In this document: one piece after another, positions 1 through 10,498 of the stretch | How the letters are laid out: each line of letters begins with the position of its first letter | Numbering within the stretch: the stretch's first letter is position 1 | Assembly: GCA_013389105.1 (NCBI GenBank) | Contig: JACADZ010000066.1 | Location: forward strand, 1 to 63,492 | Origin: Parvularculaceae bacterium | GTDB lineage: Bacteria > Pseudomonadota > Alphaproteobacteria > Caulobacterales > Parvularculaceae | Reading direction: 5' to 3' | DNA length: 63,492 nt | The notes under the pieces: model-generated | What the model was told of the DNA's origin: nothing | What the model saw: the letters and a program-made list of their open reading frames with translations, nothing else | The model's database searches: none | Made by a program: the position numbers and the translations under genes

Positions 1-750
1 GGCGAGGGAGAGCTTCAAAAACTCCTCGGCCAACGCCGCCGCTTCGGTTCCCTCGCCGGCCGCCAGCGTGAGTGCATGGCCGGGGCGCCCTTTCGCAATC
101 CCGGCGACGGCCCGCGCCGCGGCGCCGTCCAACCCGACCTCCGACATGAGCAGCCCAACGACCTCATCATTCGGGACCGGCTTCAGGTCGATCCGGCGGC
201 ACCGCGAGCGAATGGTCGGCAGGAGGCGGCCCACCTGGTCCGCCAGTAGCAGGATGACCGACTTTTGGGGAGGCTCTTCCAGGGATTTCAGTAACGCATT
301 GGCCGCATTCCGGTTGAGCTCGTCAGCCGTGTCGACAATGGCGACCCGCCAGCCCCCCTGGCTGGCGGTCTTGCTCAGGAATGCGCTCAGTTCTCGTATT
401 GTTTCGACCGTAATTTCAGAAGCATAACGATCGTTTTTCTCATCAAACTGTTTTTCCGCAACGAACAGATCCGGGTGCCCTCGTGCGGCGATGAGCCTGA
501 AGCCCCTGGCGTCGGGGGCCATATCGAGGCCAGTTGGACCGAGCGATCCCGGGTCGAGCAGCGCACGCGCCACGCGATAAGCGAGCGTCGCCTTCCCCGC
601 CCCTTTGGGCCCGGCGATCAGCCAGCCATGGGACAGGCTCCCGGCATCCAGCATGGCCCGAAGGGCGCCTTCGACCTCAGCCCGACCGGTAATGGAATGG
701 CGCTCGTGCGGGGCGATCATGCGAACACCGCCGGGCGACGCATTCCCCAT
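1..750 (-). CDS. holB: DNA polymerase III subunit delta' (partial, runs off the left edge)
   Basis: Clamp-loader subunit of the replicative polymerase, which helps load the beta sliding clamp. About 250 N-terminal residues are visible; the C-terminus lies outside the window. A P-loop-like GPKGAGKAT sits at residues 47-55. Further in are the NALLKSLEEPP segment and the conserved SRC motif (in RSRCRR) typical of clamp-loader ATPase folds. The start ATG at 750 is the first after an in-frame TGA at 751-753; an internal ATG at 720 is an alternative. The upstream neighbour on this strand is an acyl-CoA carboxylase, not the tmk gene that often precedes holB. Confidence 0.88.
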   Translation of the reverse strand, partial: MGNASPGGVRMIAPHERHSITGRAEVEGALRAMLDAGSLSHGWLIAGPKGAGKATLAYRVARALLDPGSLGPTGLDMAPDARGFRLIAARGHPDLFVAEKQFDEKNDRYASEITVETIRELSAFLSKTASQGGWRVAIVDTADELNRNAANALLKSLEEPPQKSVILLLADQVGRLLPTIRSRCRRIDLKPVPNDEVVGLLMSEVGLDGAAARAVAGIAKGRPGHALTLAAGEGTEAAALAEEFLKLSLA

Positions 751-832
751 TCACTCGCGAGCCGGAAGCGGCCTCCTCGCACCAGGCGGCGGTAAGGGAA
801 GGCTTCCCGATCTGCGGCGATTGAGAGCACGC

Positions 833-2446
833 CTACAGCCTCGCTACGCCGAAGGTGTTGGGCCGGAGCCGCCGTTGCTGGGCTTCCGCGATGGTGTCGA
901 GGCAAAAGGCCAGCACCCTCCGTGAATCCCTCGGATCGATAAGACCGTCGTCCCAGAGACGCGCGGTGGCGTAAAGCGCCCGGCTCTCCTCGTCATATTT
1001 GTCGATGATGGTCTTCGCCATGGCGTCGAGATAGGCGACGTTCGGCGCTTCGCCGCGTTTCTGGGCGCCCTCCTCCGCGACGATGCGCATGGTCTTGGCC
1101 GCCTGCTCGCCGCCCATAACCGCGACGCGGTTGTTCGGCCAGGCGAAGATGAAGGCGGGATCGAAGGCGCGCCCGCACATGCCGTAATTGCCCGCCCCGA
1201 ACGAGGCGCCGATGTGGAGAGTGAGTTTCGGCACGGTCATATTGGTGACCGCCTGAATCATCTTGCTCCCGTGCTTGACGATGCCGCGCTGCTCGGCGTC
1301 GGTTCCGACGAGATAGCCGGTGGTGTTCTGCAAGAACACGACCGGCGTTCCCGCCTGGCACATGAGCTGGATGAATTGCGCGGCCTTGGCGGCGCCGTCG
1401 GCGTCGATCGGTCCGTTGTTCGATATGATTCCGACAGCGTGGCCGGCGACTTCAGCCTCGACGCAAACGGTCGCGGCCCCGTAGCCGTCCTTGAAGCCGA
1501 GCAGTTCGGAGCCGTCGACGATCCGCGCCACATTTTCTCGGACGTCATAGGGCGTGCGATAGTCGGCGGGCGTGATCCCAAGGATCTCTTCCGGATCGTA
1601 TAGAGGTTCCTTGAAGCGACGCACAGGCGCCTGATCTTTGTTCCATTGCAGCCGCGCGACGATCTCTCGCGCGATGCGGATGCCGTCGGCGTCGTTTTCC
1701 GCCATATAATCGGCGGTGCCGGAAACATGGTAATGCATCTCCGCGCCGCCGAGCTCCTCATCGGTCGCAATCTCGCCCGTGGCGGCCTTAAGTAGAGGCG
1801 GACCGGCGAGGAACACTTTGGTCCGACCGCGCACCGCGACCACATAATCCGAGAGGCCGGTCTGGTAGGCGCCGCCCGCCGTCGATGATCCGTGCACCAC
1901 TGAGATTACCGGACACCCCGCGGCCGACAGACGCGCGAGATTGGCGAAGGTCTGCCCGCCCGCGACGAACATCTCGGCCTGGCGGAACAGATTGGCGCCG
2001 GCGCTCTCGATCATCTGCACGAAGGGCAGCTTCATCTTGAGCGCGATTTCCTGGCAGCGCAGCGCCTTTTGGACGCCCATAGGGGTCGCCGCCCCGCCCT
2101 TGATGCCGCTGTCGGAGCCGCCGACCATGCAGCGAACGCCCGCAATGAACCCGATGCCCGAGAGCCCGCCGCCGCCGGAGATATTCGCCTCTCCGTCGTC
2201 ATCATGCATCTTGTAGCCGCAGAGCGATGAAATCTGCAGGAAGGGCGCACCGCGGTCGAGGATGAGGGCGAGCCGCTCGCGGGGCAGGAGCTGCCCGCGC
2301 TCCACGAACTTCTTCTTCGCCCGTGCGGACGTCTCGGCAATCCGGCGCTCAAGCCCGCGGAACTCCTCGATCAGCGCCAGATGATGCGTGCGATTGGCCG
2401 AATAAGCCTCGGAACGCGGGTCAATTCTGGTTTCGAAGACGGGCAT
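833..2446 (-). CDS. Acyl-CoA carboxylase, carboxyltransferase (beta) subunit, AtuC/MccB-like
   Basis: A biotin-dependent carboxyltransferase that moves carboxyl from carboxybiotin to an acyl-CoA such as methylcrotonyl- or geranyl-CoA. The 537-residue protein has the two crotonase-like halves of the family. Glycine-rich segments include SSTAGGAYQTGLSDY in the first half and GASFGAGNYGMCGRAFDP in the second. The N-terminus (MPVFETRIDPRSEAY) matches family starts, so ATG 2446 is chosen. The reading frame stays open to 2821, but that stretch overlaps the divergent thioesterase and does not look like protein. No biotin-carrying alpha subunit lies nearby, so the complex must be completed elsewhere. 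The wording resembles AtuC (geranyl-CoA carboxylase beta) slightly more than MccB, but substrate cannot be assigned from sequence. Confidence 0.85.
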   Translation of the reverse strand: MPVFETRIDPRSEAYSANRTHHLALIEEFRGLERRIAETSARAKKKFVERGQLLPRERLALILDRGAPFLQISSLCGYKMHDDDGEANISGGGGLSGIGFIAGVRCMVGGSDSGIKGGAATPMGVQKALRCQEIALKMKLPFVQMIESAGANLFRQAEMFVAGGQTFANLARLSAAGCPVISVVHGSSTAGGAYQTGLSDYVVAVRGRTKVFLAGPPLLKAATGEIATDEELGGAEMHYHVSGTADYMAENDADGIRIAREIVARLQWNKDQAPVRRFKEPLYDPEEILGITPADYRTPYDVRENVARIVDGSELLGFKDGYGAATVCVEAEVAGHAVGIISNNGPIDADGAAKAAQFIQLMCQAGTPVVFLQNTTGYLVGTDAEQRGIVKHGSKMIQAVTNMTVPKLTLHIGASFGAGNYGMCGRAFDPAFIFAWPNNRVAVMGGEQAAKTMRIVAEEGAQKRGEAPNVAYLDAMAKTIIDKYDEESRALYATARLWDDGLIDPRDSRRVLAFCLDTIAEAQQRRLRPNTFGVARL

Positions 2447-2476
2447 CGAATTCTGGCAAGACGGCCAGCAAGCGCT

Positions 2477-2926
2477 ATGGGCTCTGGCACGGCCCGTCAA
2501 GAAACCCCCGCAGACGCCGAGACTCTCGCGGCGCTCACCCGTATGTCGGAGGGATTCCTGCCTGGCTTGCTCGGCGTGCGGTTTACAGCGGTCCGCGACG
2601 GCTTCCTCGAGGCCGAACTTGACATCACGTCCCGGCACATGGCGCCAAACGGATTTCTTCACGCGGGGACCGTCGTCAGCCTCGCCGATACCTGTTGCGG
2701 CGTCGCCTGCGCACGCGCGCTGCCCGAGGGCGCGCGGGGATTTACGACCGTCGAACTCAAGTCGAACTTCCTGTCGTCGGCCAATGAGGGAACCGTCTAC
2801 GCGACGGCCCGCGCCGTTCATCTCGGCCGCACGACCCAGCTCCGGGGCGCAGACGTGAGGCGGCGAGGAACTGAAAAGCTCCTGGCGCTGTTTCGCTGCA
2901 CCCAGATGGCGCTTTGGCCGGGTTAG
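2477..2926 (+). CDS. PaaI-type hotdog-fold thioesterase
   Basis: Predicted acyl-CoA thioesterase of the hotdog superfamily, 149 residues, close to the usual 130-150. The family core is visible: an NGFLHAGTVVSLADT stretch (the NGxxHGG-like turn followed by the catalytic acidic residue on the long helix) and the C-terminal LALFRCTQM strand. ATG 2477 is chosen because the earlier in-frame ATG would overlap the divergent carboxylase gene and adds low-complexity sequence. Only 30 bp separate it from the carboxylase start. That places two acyl-CoA enzymes head to head and suggests a shared control region, which is an inference. Confidence 0.8.
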   Translation: MGSGTARQETPADAETLAALTRMSEGFLPGLLGVRFTAVRDGFLEAELDITSRHMAPNGFLHAGTVVSLADTCCGVACARALPEGARGFTTVELKSNFLSSANEGTVYATARAVHLGRTTQLRGADVRRRGTEKLLALFRCTQMALWPG

Positions 2927-2929
2927 GCC

Positions 2930-2957
2930 TTGCCTCTCCTGTTGTCCGCTCTATATA
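2930..2957 (+). promoter_or_regulatory. Candidate sigma70-type promoter for the DHS-like gene
   Basis: TTGCCT at 2930-2935 and TATATA at 2952-2957 are separated by 16 bp, about 80 nt upstream of the ATG at 3038. The thioesterase gene ends at 2926, so the element lies just beyond it. A similar arrangement (TTGCGC, 16 bp, TATATA) precedes the PH-domain gene at 60925. Confidence 0.4.
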
Positions 2958-3037
2958 GCGCCGCGTTACGGCCCTCCGCGCGTCCTCCCGATGCGGCCCG
3001 GATCCGGTTCCAAGCTGGACTGAAAGGACCGAACTCC

Positions 3038-4087
3038 ATGACAAAAGCGCAAGACAACCGCAAAGCCGAACTCCTGTCGAAGGAAGTCGAGCACATCGAC
3101 ATAACGAAGTTCGACGCGCGCCCCATCATCGACGCCTGGGGCAAGATGAGCTTCACCTCGCGTGACGCCGCCCGGGCCGCCCAGATTCTGAACATGGCGC
3201 TCAAAGACAAAGCCTGCTCGACCTGGCTCATCATGGCCGGCTCAACCGGCGCCGGCGGGTGCCTTCACGTCTGGCGCGACATGATCGAATACAACATGGC
3301 CGACGCCGTAGTCGCGACCGGCGCTTCGATCATCGACATGGATTTCCTCGAAGCCCTCGGTTTCAAGCATTATCAGGCGAACGAGATCCCGGACGACAAC
3401 ACGCTCCGCTCCCTCTACATCGACCGCATCTACGACACCTATATCGACGAGGAAGAGCTCCAGCATGTCGATCATACGATCTACGAGATCTGCGAGATGC
3501 TCGAGCCGCGCCCCTACACGTCGCGCGAGTTCATCCATGAGATCGGCAAATGGCTGGCCGCCGGCAACGCGAAAAAGAAGGATTCGCTGATCCAGCGCGC
3601 CTATGAGAACGGCGTGCCGATTTTCGTGCCTGCGTTTTCCGATTGCTCCGCCGGCTTCGGCATCGTCAAGCACCAGGTCGAACGCCGCAAGGCGAAGAAG
3701 CCCTACCTCACCATCGATTCCGGCGGAGACTTCCGCGAGTTGACGGAAATCAAACTCGCCGCCGGCACGACCGCGCTGTTCATGATCGGCGGCGGCGTGC
3801 CGAAGAACTTTGCGCAGGACACCGTGGTCTGCGCGGAAATCCTTGGTCATGACGACGTCGAAGTCCACAAATACGCGGTCCAGATCACCGTCGCCGACGT
3901 GCGCGACGGCGCCTGCTCCTCATCAACGCTGAAGGAAGCGGCGAGCTGGGGCAAGGTCTCGACCGTACATGAACAGATGGTCTTCGCCGAAGCGACCAGC
4001 GTCGCGCCGCTGATCGTTTCCGACGCCTATCATCGCGGTCACTGGAAGTCTCGGCAAAGACGCCGCTGGGCGAAGCTGTTCGAGTAG
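3038..4087 (+). CDS. Deoxyhypusine synthase family protein (possibly homospermidine synthase-like)
   Basis: NAD-dependent aminobutyl-transfer enzyme of the deoxyhypusine synthase fold, 349 residues. The catalytic lysine of the family is preserved in the C-terminal EAASWGKVS segment (K306). Glycine-rich NAD-binding segments such as AGSTGAGGCLHVWRDM and MIGGGVPKNF are visible. In eukaryotes and archaea DHS modifies eIF5A/aIF5A. Bacteria lack that substrate, and bacterial homologues have been linked to polyamine synthesis, so a polyamine role (for example homospermidine) is the likelier inference. ATG 3038 is chosen because upstream in-frame residues are non-conserved and precede the promoter. 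A hairpin terminator follows, so it is probably monocistronic. Confidence 0.82.
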   Translation: MTKAQDNRKAELLSKEVEHIDITKFDARPIIDAWGKMSFTSRDAARAAQILNMALKDKACSTWLIMAGSTGAGGCLHVWRDMIEYNMADAVVATGASIIDMDFLEALGFKHYQANEIPDDNTLRSLYIDRIYDTYIDEEELQHVDHTIYEICEMLEPRPYTSREFIHEIGKWLAAGNAKKKDSLIQRAYENGVPIFVPAFSDCSAGFGIVKHQVERRKAKKPYLTIDSGGDFRELTEIKLAAGTTALFMIGGGVPKNFAQDTVVCAEILGHDDVEVHKYAVQITVADVRDGACSSSTLKEAASWGKVSTVHEQMVFAEATSVAPLIVSDAYHRGHWKSRQRRRWAKLFE

Positions 4088-4096
4088 ATCCCACGA

Positions 4097-4130
4097 GGGC
4101 CGGACCGGAAGGTCCGGCCTTTCGTTTTTC
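4097..4130 (+). terminator. Rho-independent terminator of the DHS-like gene
   Basis: Perfect 9-bp stem GGCCGGACC (4098-4106), loop GGAA, GGTCCGGCC (4111-4119), then TTTCGTTTTT. It begins 10 nt after the stop codon. Confidence 0.85.
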
Positions 4131-4213
4131 GGCGGCTCCAATCTGCAGGCCTGAATGGCCAAGCCGCAGCGAATGCGTAAGATGGGCAGTATCCTTCACG
4201 TAGCGAGCCCGCC

Positions 4214-6295
<2,082 letters not shown>

Positions 6296-6394
6296 CCGTC
6301 GTCGTTTCCAGGGGTTCCCAAGGGACAACGGTTTGAGGTTCCGGGCGGGCGCCGTTATGAAAGCGGCGACACCCGCCCAAGGCCCGACCGCGCG

Positions 6395-7492
6395 ATGACC
6401 GATACCCCCGCCGCGCCGGCCGTCGATATCGATCTCGACGCGCTCGCCGCCAATTACCGCTTTATCAAGGCCGCTGTCGCGCCGGCCGAATGTGCGGGCG
6501 TCGTCAAATGCGACGGCTACGGCCTTGGCGCGGTGGAGACGGCGAGGACGCTGGTTGGCGAAGGGTGCCGCAACCTCTTCGTGACCTATCCCGTGGAAGC
6601 CGCGAGATTGCGCGCCGCCCTCGGACCCGGGGCCGCCATCCATGTGTTCAACGGGGTCGACCCATCGAGCGCCGGGCCGTTGCGTGACGCCGGCTTCGTG
6701 CCGGTGCTCAACACGCTCGAACAGGCGCGTCTCTGGAAGCAGGTCGCGCCGGCCTCGGCCGCAACGCTCCATATCGACACCGGGATGAACCGCCTTGGTC
6801 TGCCGCTTGCGGAGGTGGCTGAGGTCGCCCGCCTCTCCTTGCGCATTGAGACGGTCATGAGCCACCTCGCCTCGCCCGCGCCTGGCGAAAGCCCGCAAAG
6901 CGAGCGCCAGCGGCTTCACTTTGAAGAGGCCGCCGCGGCGTTCCCCGACGCGAGGCGCAGCCTCTCGGCCTCCGGCGGCGCCTTGATGGCCAGGCGCTTC
7001 CATTACGACCTCGTCCGGCCCGGAATCGCCCTGTACGGCGCCTCGCCCTTCGATGCGCCGGACCCGCGTCTCCGGCCTGTCGCGCGGCTGACGGCGCCTG
7101 TCGTTCAGCTGCGAGAGATCAACGCCGGGGAAACCGTCGGCTACGGTGCGACATTTGCGGCGACAAAGCGGATGCGGCTCGCGACCGTCGCACTCGGTTA
7201 CGGCGACGGCCTCCCGCGCGCCGCGGGTTCACGCGGCAGCGCCTTCCTTGGCGGCGCGCTTCGGCCCATTTTGGGGCGGGTTTCGATGGATCTGATCGTG
7301 CTGGACGTGTCCGGCGCTGGCGCGATTGCGATTGGCGAGCGCGCTGAATTCTTCGGCTCGAATCACCCCGCCGAACACGCCGCCGCCGCCGCGGGAACCA
7401 CGGCCTACGAATTGTTCACCGGGCTTGGCCGCCGTGTCGCCCGCCGCTACTGGCGCGGCGGTCGGCTTCTGGCGGAGGATCGGCTCCGGTGA
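6395..7492 (+). CDS. alr: Alanine racemase
   Basis: PLP enzyme converting L-alanine to D-alanine for peptidoglycan, 365 residues, the usual size. The PLP lysine K38 lies in VKCDGYGLG (usual form VKANAYGHG). The second catalytic tyrosine is in GETVGYGATF, and the C-terminal domain carries ALGYGDGLPR and GRVSMD. The 3' end overlaps the mlaE GTG start by 4 nt (GTGA), so the racemase is translationally coupled to the transporter genes, a link between cell-wall precursor supply and envelope lipid transport. Another D-amino-acid enzyme (dat) is encoded at 14873-15733. Confidence 0.92.
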   Translation: MTDTPAAPAVDIDLDALAANYRFIKAAVAPAECAGVVKCDGYGLGAVETARTLVGEGCRNLFVTYPVEAARLRAALGPGAAIHVFNGVDPSSAGPLRDAGFVPVLNTLEQARLWKQVAPASAATLHIDTGMNRLGLPLAEVAEVARLSLRIETVMSHLASPAPGESPQSERQRLHFEEAAAAFPDARRSLSASGGALMARRFHYDLVRPGIALYGASPFDAPDPRLRPVARLTAPVVQLREINAGETVGYGATFAATKRMRLATVALGYGDGLPRAAGSRGSAFLGGALRPILGRVSMDLIVLDVSGAGAIAIGERAEFFGSNHPAEHAAAAAGTTAYELFTGLGRRVARRYWRGGRLLAEDRLR

Positions 7493-8262
7493 ATCCCGTG
7501 CGGACCATCGGCAGGGGAACGATCAGCGCGATCCGCGAAGTCGGGCGAATCAGCCTGTTTGCGGCGCAGGCGGTCGCCGCAGCCCTGACGCCGCCCTACT
7601 ACTGGCGAGCGACGTTAAGCGCCGGACTGCGCTTCGCGTTCAACGCCCTCCCCGTTATCGGCCTGACGGCTGTTTTCACCGGGGCCGCGCTGGCGCTCAA
7701 CATCTATGACGGCTCGGCGCGCTTCAACGCTGGCACATTCCTGCCGCAGATTCTCTCGGTCTCGATCGTGCGCGAACTCGGGCCGGTGCTCGCGGCGCTG
7801 ATGCTCTCGGGACGCTCGGCCTCAGCCATGGCGGCCGAACTCGGCTCGATGCGCGTCACCGACCAGATCGACGCCATGTCGACGCTTGCCGTCGATCCCT
7901 TCAGATACCTCATTGCGCCGCGCGTCCTGTCGACCACGCTGATGACGCCGCTGCTTGTGCTCGTCGCCGACATCATCGGCATCTACGGAGGCTGGCTGGT
8001 CGCAGTTTTCGTGCTCGATTTCTCCGGACCCATCTTCATCGGCAACATAGCCGAGTTCCTGGAGAGCCGCGACGTCGTTTCCGGACTTATCAAAGCGCTG
8101 GTGTTCGGTTTCATTCTTTCGACGATGGGCTGCTATTACGGTTACGGCAGTCGCGGCGGCGCGCAAGGAGTCGGGGCGGCGACCCGCGCCGCGGTCGTTG
8201 CATCGGCGGTGCTCATCCTCGCCGCCAACTATGTCATGACCTCCTTCCTGGTGGAGGTCTGA
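7489..8262 (+). CDS. mlaE: MlaE-type ABC transporter permease (phospholipid transport)
   Basis: Integral inner-membrane subunit of the MlaFEDB-type lipid transporter, 257 residues with about five hydrophobic segments. The MlaE signature is clear: SIVRELGPVLAALMLSGRSA, then AAELGSMRVTDQIDAM, and the LxxPRVLSTTLMTPLL segment. Translation likely starts at GTG 7489, overlapping the alr stop. The stop and the next ATG share one base (TGATG at 8260-8264), so mlaE and mlaF are coupled. No MCE-domain (MlaD) gene follows, which is unusual. Confidence 0.88.
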   Translation: MNPVRTIGRGTISAIREVGRISLFAAQAVAAALTPPYYWRATLSAGLRFAFNALPVIGLTAVFTGAALALNIYDGSARFNAGTFLPQILSVSIVRELGPVLAALMLSGRSASAMAAELGSMRVTDQIDAMSTLAVDPFRYLIAPRVLSTTLMTPLLVLVADIIGIYGGWLVAVFVLDFSGPIFIGNIAEFLESRDVVSGLIKALVFGFILSTMGCYYGYGSRGGAQGVGAATRAAVVASAVLILAANYVMTSFLVEV

Positions 8263-9032
8263 TGCCGACGAAGCTCTCCGTCCGCGGCTTGTCAAAGTCG
8301 TTCGGCGCCAAGAGCGTGCTGCGCGGCGTCGACCTCGAAGTGGATGAAGGAAAGTCGCTGGTCGTGATCGGCGGCTCAGGCACAGGCAAATCTGTGCTGC
8401 TCCGCTGCATTCTCGGCCTCATCCACCCTGACGCCGGCGAGATCTGGATCGATGGCGAAGACGTGCTGAAGCTTCCCGAGGCGGAGCGCCCCAGGCGCCG
8501 CCGGCAGATCGGCATGCTCTTTCAGGCCGCAGCGCTCTTCGACAGCCTAAAGGTCTGGGAGAACGTCTCGTTTCGCCTCCTCTACGGCGAGCGCATGAAG
8601 CGCGACCTGGCGCGTGAGCGCGCCATCGCCTGCCTCGCCCAGGTCGGCCTGCCGCCAGAGGTCGCAGATCTCTCGCCTTCTGAGTTGTCCGGCGGCATGC
8701 AGAAGCGCGTCGGACTGGCCCGCGCCGTCGCCGCTGACCCGAAAGTGCTGTTCTTCGACGAACCGACGACCGGCCTCGATCCCATCACCGCCGACGTCAT
8801 CAACAACTTGATCGCTGACCGCGTAAAGGCGCTCGGGGCGACGGCATTGTCCATCACCCATGACATTGCCTCCGCCCGCAAGATTGCTGACGATATCGCC
8901 ATGCTGCATGAGGGCTGCATCATCTGGCGCGGCCCGGCCCGCGAAGTCATGTCTTCGGGAAATCCGATGGTTGATCAGTTCGTCCACGGCCGCGCCGACG
9001 GGCCGATCCGCATGGCGCTCAAGGCCGGCTGA
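8262..9032 (+). CDS. mlaF: MlaF-type ABC transporter ATP-binding protein
   Basis: ATPase partner of MlaE, 256 residues. Walker A is GGSGTGKS at 37-44, the signature is LSGGMQKRV, and Walker B is VLFFDEPTTGLDP. The sequence QAAALFDSLKVWENV is typical of MlaF/Ttg2A ATPases. The C-terminal tail (VDQFVHGRADGPI) also matches this family. It is the last gene of the alr-mlaE-mlaF unit, and gapR converges on it 9 bp downstream. Confidence 0.9.
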   Translation: MPTKLSVRGLSKSFGAKSVLRGVDLEVDEGKSLVVIGGSGTGKSVLLRCILGLIHPDAGEIWIDGEDVLKLPEAERPRRRRQIGMLFQAAALFDSLKVWENVSFRLLYGERMKRDLARERAIACLAQVGLPPEVADLSPSELSGGMQKRVGLARAVAADPKVLFFDEPTTGLDPITADVINNLIADRVKALGATALSITHDIASARKIADDIAMLHEGCIIWRGPAREVMSSGNPMVDQFVHGRADGPIRMALKAG

Positions 9033-9041
9033 CGGTCCTAG

Positions 9042-9323
9042 CTATTCTCCAAGCGCGGACAGATAAAGTTCGAGCAAGGCCTCCTGCTCTTGACGTTGCG
9101 CCCGGTCCATCTTTCGGAGGCGGACGACCTGACGAAGGATCTTGGTGTCGTAGCCTTCGCCCTTCGCCTCGGCGTAGACTTCCTTCACGTCGCCCTGAAT
9201 GGCGGCCTTCTCCTCTTCAAGTCGCTCGACGCGCTCGATGAAGGAGCGCAGGCGCTCCGCCGCAAAAGTCCGGGCGCCCGCGACGCCCTCCGCCGTTTCG
9301 ATCGCCGCCGCTCCGTCCGCCAT
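9042..9323 (-). CDS. gapR: GapR family nucleoid-associated protein (DUF2312)
   Basis: Small DNA-binding protein of 93 residues. GapR in Caulobacter binds overtwisted AT-rich DNA and supports replication fork progress. The diagnostic core [14 protein letters not shown], then [20 protein letters not shown] and [25 protein letters not shown], covers almost the whole protein. ATG 9323 gives the normal length; the frame is open upstream but without similarity. An 8-bp inverted repeat lies 25-44 nt upstream of the start. The gene is convergent with mlaF. Confidence 0.92.
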   Translation of the reverse strand: MADGAAAIETAEGVAGARTFAAERLRSFIERVERLEEEKAAIQGDVKEVYAEAKGEGYDTKILRQVVRLRKMDRAQRQEQEALLELYLSALGE

Positions 9324-9718
9324 ACCCGCTCCTCGACCGCCGCCACACTCATCCGTAAACGGATGAGCTCGGCGCACGAGTAAAAGCCGCGTCGCGTCGC
9401 TGTTCAAGGCGCAAATCTTCCGTTGTGGAAAGCCCCGACCTTCCACAGGCTTCCCCCAGGCTTTCCACTTCGCCCCCCTAGAATTCCCGGGGCCCGGCGC
9501 AAGTCCGAGCTTCTCCCCGTCATGGGGAAATCGGGCCCGATGGGACGGAAGGTTTGAGCAAGTGAATCGATCGGGGGCTGGGGGAAATCGTCGCGGATAT
9601 ACTGGAACGCTTGGGGAGTCTTCTCGCAAATGCCGATTCGGCCACGCGTTTTGCCCGCGATTCCCATAACATCCGCCATGGCGCTCGGCGCTATTCCGCA
9701 GCCGCTTGGGGATAAATG
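9324..9718. other. 395-nt non-coding gap with an inverted repeat and DnaA-box-like motifs
   Basis: No convincing coding sequence in either strand. It holds a perfect 8-bp inverted repeat CTCATCCG-TAAA-CGGATGAG (9348-9367) just ahead of gapR. It also holds a cluster of TTCCACA-type words: TGTGGAA 9424-9430, TTCCACA 9441-9447, TTTCCAC 9462-9468. TGGGGA words (reverse of TCCCCA) occur at 9523, 9612 and 9707, the last within TGGGGATAA. These resemble DnaA boxes with mismatches and Caulobacter W-boxes, but the stretch is not notably AT-rich. Confidence 0.45.
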
Positions 9719-10498
9719 TCACACGAAAACCGCCACGCTCTGGCGGCCGGCCATCACGCACGCGCCGGCACGGGTCCAGACAAACATGTCCTGGCTCGAA
9801 TAGCCCTCGGCGGCGTGCTCGGCGCGGCTCTCCATGAGCAACCAATCACGCGCCAGGGTCGAGGGATCAGCGAGAAAGTTCACCGTCCACGTCATAGTGC
9901 TGATCGGCTTGAAGTACGGAAACATGGGAAATAGTGCGGGCGGGGGCATGTCGCCGAGCGCAAGCAGCGCGGGAACCGACCGGGCCTCCTCGTCGACATG
10001 CCGCAGCCAAAGGAAAACGTCGCAGTCCTTTGAGCCGGTAAACGGCTTGCCTCCCGCGACCCAGCGTACGTCGAATTCCAGCGCGAAGCCGGGCGCGCCT
10101 TCACGGCGCGGCGCCTTCAGCTGCTCTGGAGCAGGAAACTCCCGATACGGAACGAATTCCGCCTTGAGAGCGCTGTCCCGTGCAGCGCCGAAGGCAAAGA
10201 CGGCGCGCGCCGCAAGCCCCGCCTCGCCAAAAAGATCTGCGCCGACAAAAGAGACGCTCTTGCCGCGCCGCAGGACTTCCGTCGTCACCCGCACCATGCC
10301 GCCTGCCGGTCCGATGAAGGAAATTTGCGCCGACCGCAGCGGCGGAAGGTCCGGATGGGCGCGCAAGACCGCTTCGAGGCAAAGGGCGGCCGTCAAGCCG
10401 CCGTATGTCGTCCGCCCCTGCATCCAGTTGGCGGGTATCTCGGCTTCGTAGCCCGCGTCCGCCCGTCTCATCGACGCCATCAACGCGCTGAATCTCAT
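9719..10498 (-). CDS. TesB-like acyl-CoA thioesterase domain protein
   Basis: Predicted acyl-CoA thioesterase of the double-hotdog (TesB-like, 4HBT_3) group, 259 residues. The N-terminal hotdog contains [21 protein letters not shown] and [14 protein letters not shown]. The C-terminal hotdog contains PTMTWT-type strand wording ([10 protein letters not shown]) and the YSSQDMFVW segment. The start ATG at 10498 overlaps the stop of the upstream MarR gene by four bases (ATGA), so the two are translationally coupled and the regulator probably controls it. Substrate unknown. Confidence 0.8.
   Translation of the reverse strand: MRFSALMASMRRADAGYEAEIPANWMQGRTTYGGLTAALCLEAVLRAHPDLPPLRSAQISFIGPAGGMVRVTTEVLRRGKSVSFVGADLFGEAGLAARAVFAFGAARDSALKAEFVPYREFPAPEQLKAPRREGAPGFALEFDVRWVAGGKPFTGSKDCDVFLWLRHVDEEARSVPALLALGDMPPPALFPMFPYFKPISTMTWTVNFLADPSTLARDWLLMESRAEHAAEGYSSQDMFVWTRAGACVMAGRQSVAVFV

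Noticed and set aside
2447..2821. N-terminal extension of the acyl-CoA carboxylase by 125 codons
   Set aside because: It overlaps the well-supported thioesterase on the other strand and has no protein-like similarity; the family start is MPVFETRIDP at 2446.
9404..9679. 91-codon minus-strand ORF in the gap next to gapR
   Set aside because: Composition is not protein-like, there is no ribosome-binding sequence and no recognised similarity.
9424..9715. Replication origin
   Set aside because: DnaA-like words have mismatches, the stretch is not AT-rich and flanking genes are not the usual origin neighbours. Kept only as a motif cluster.
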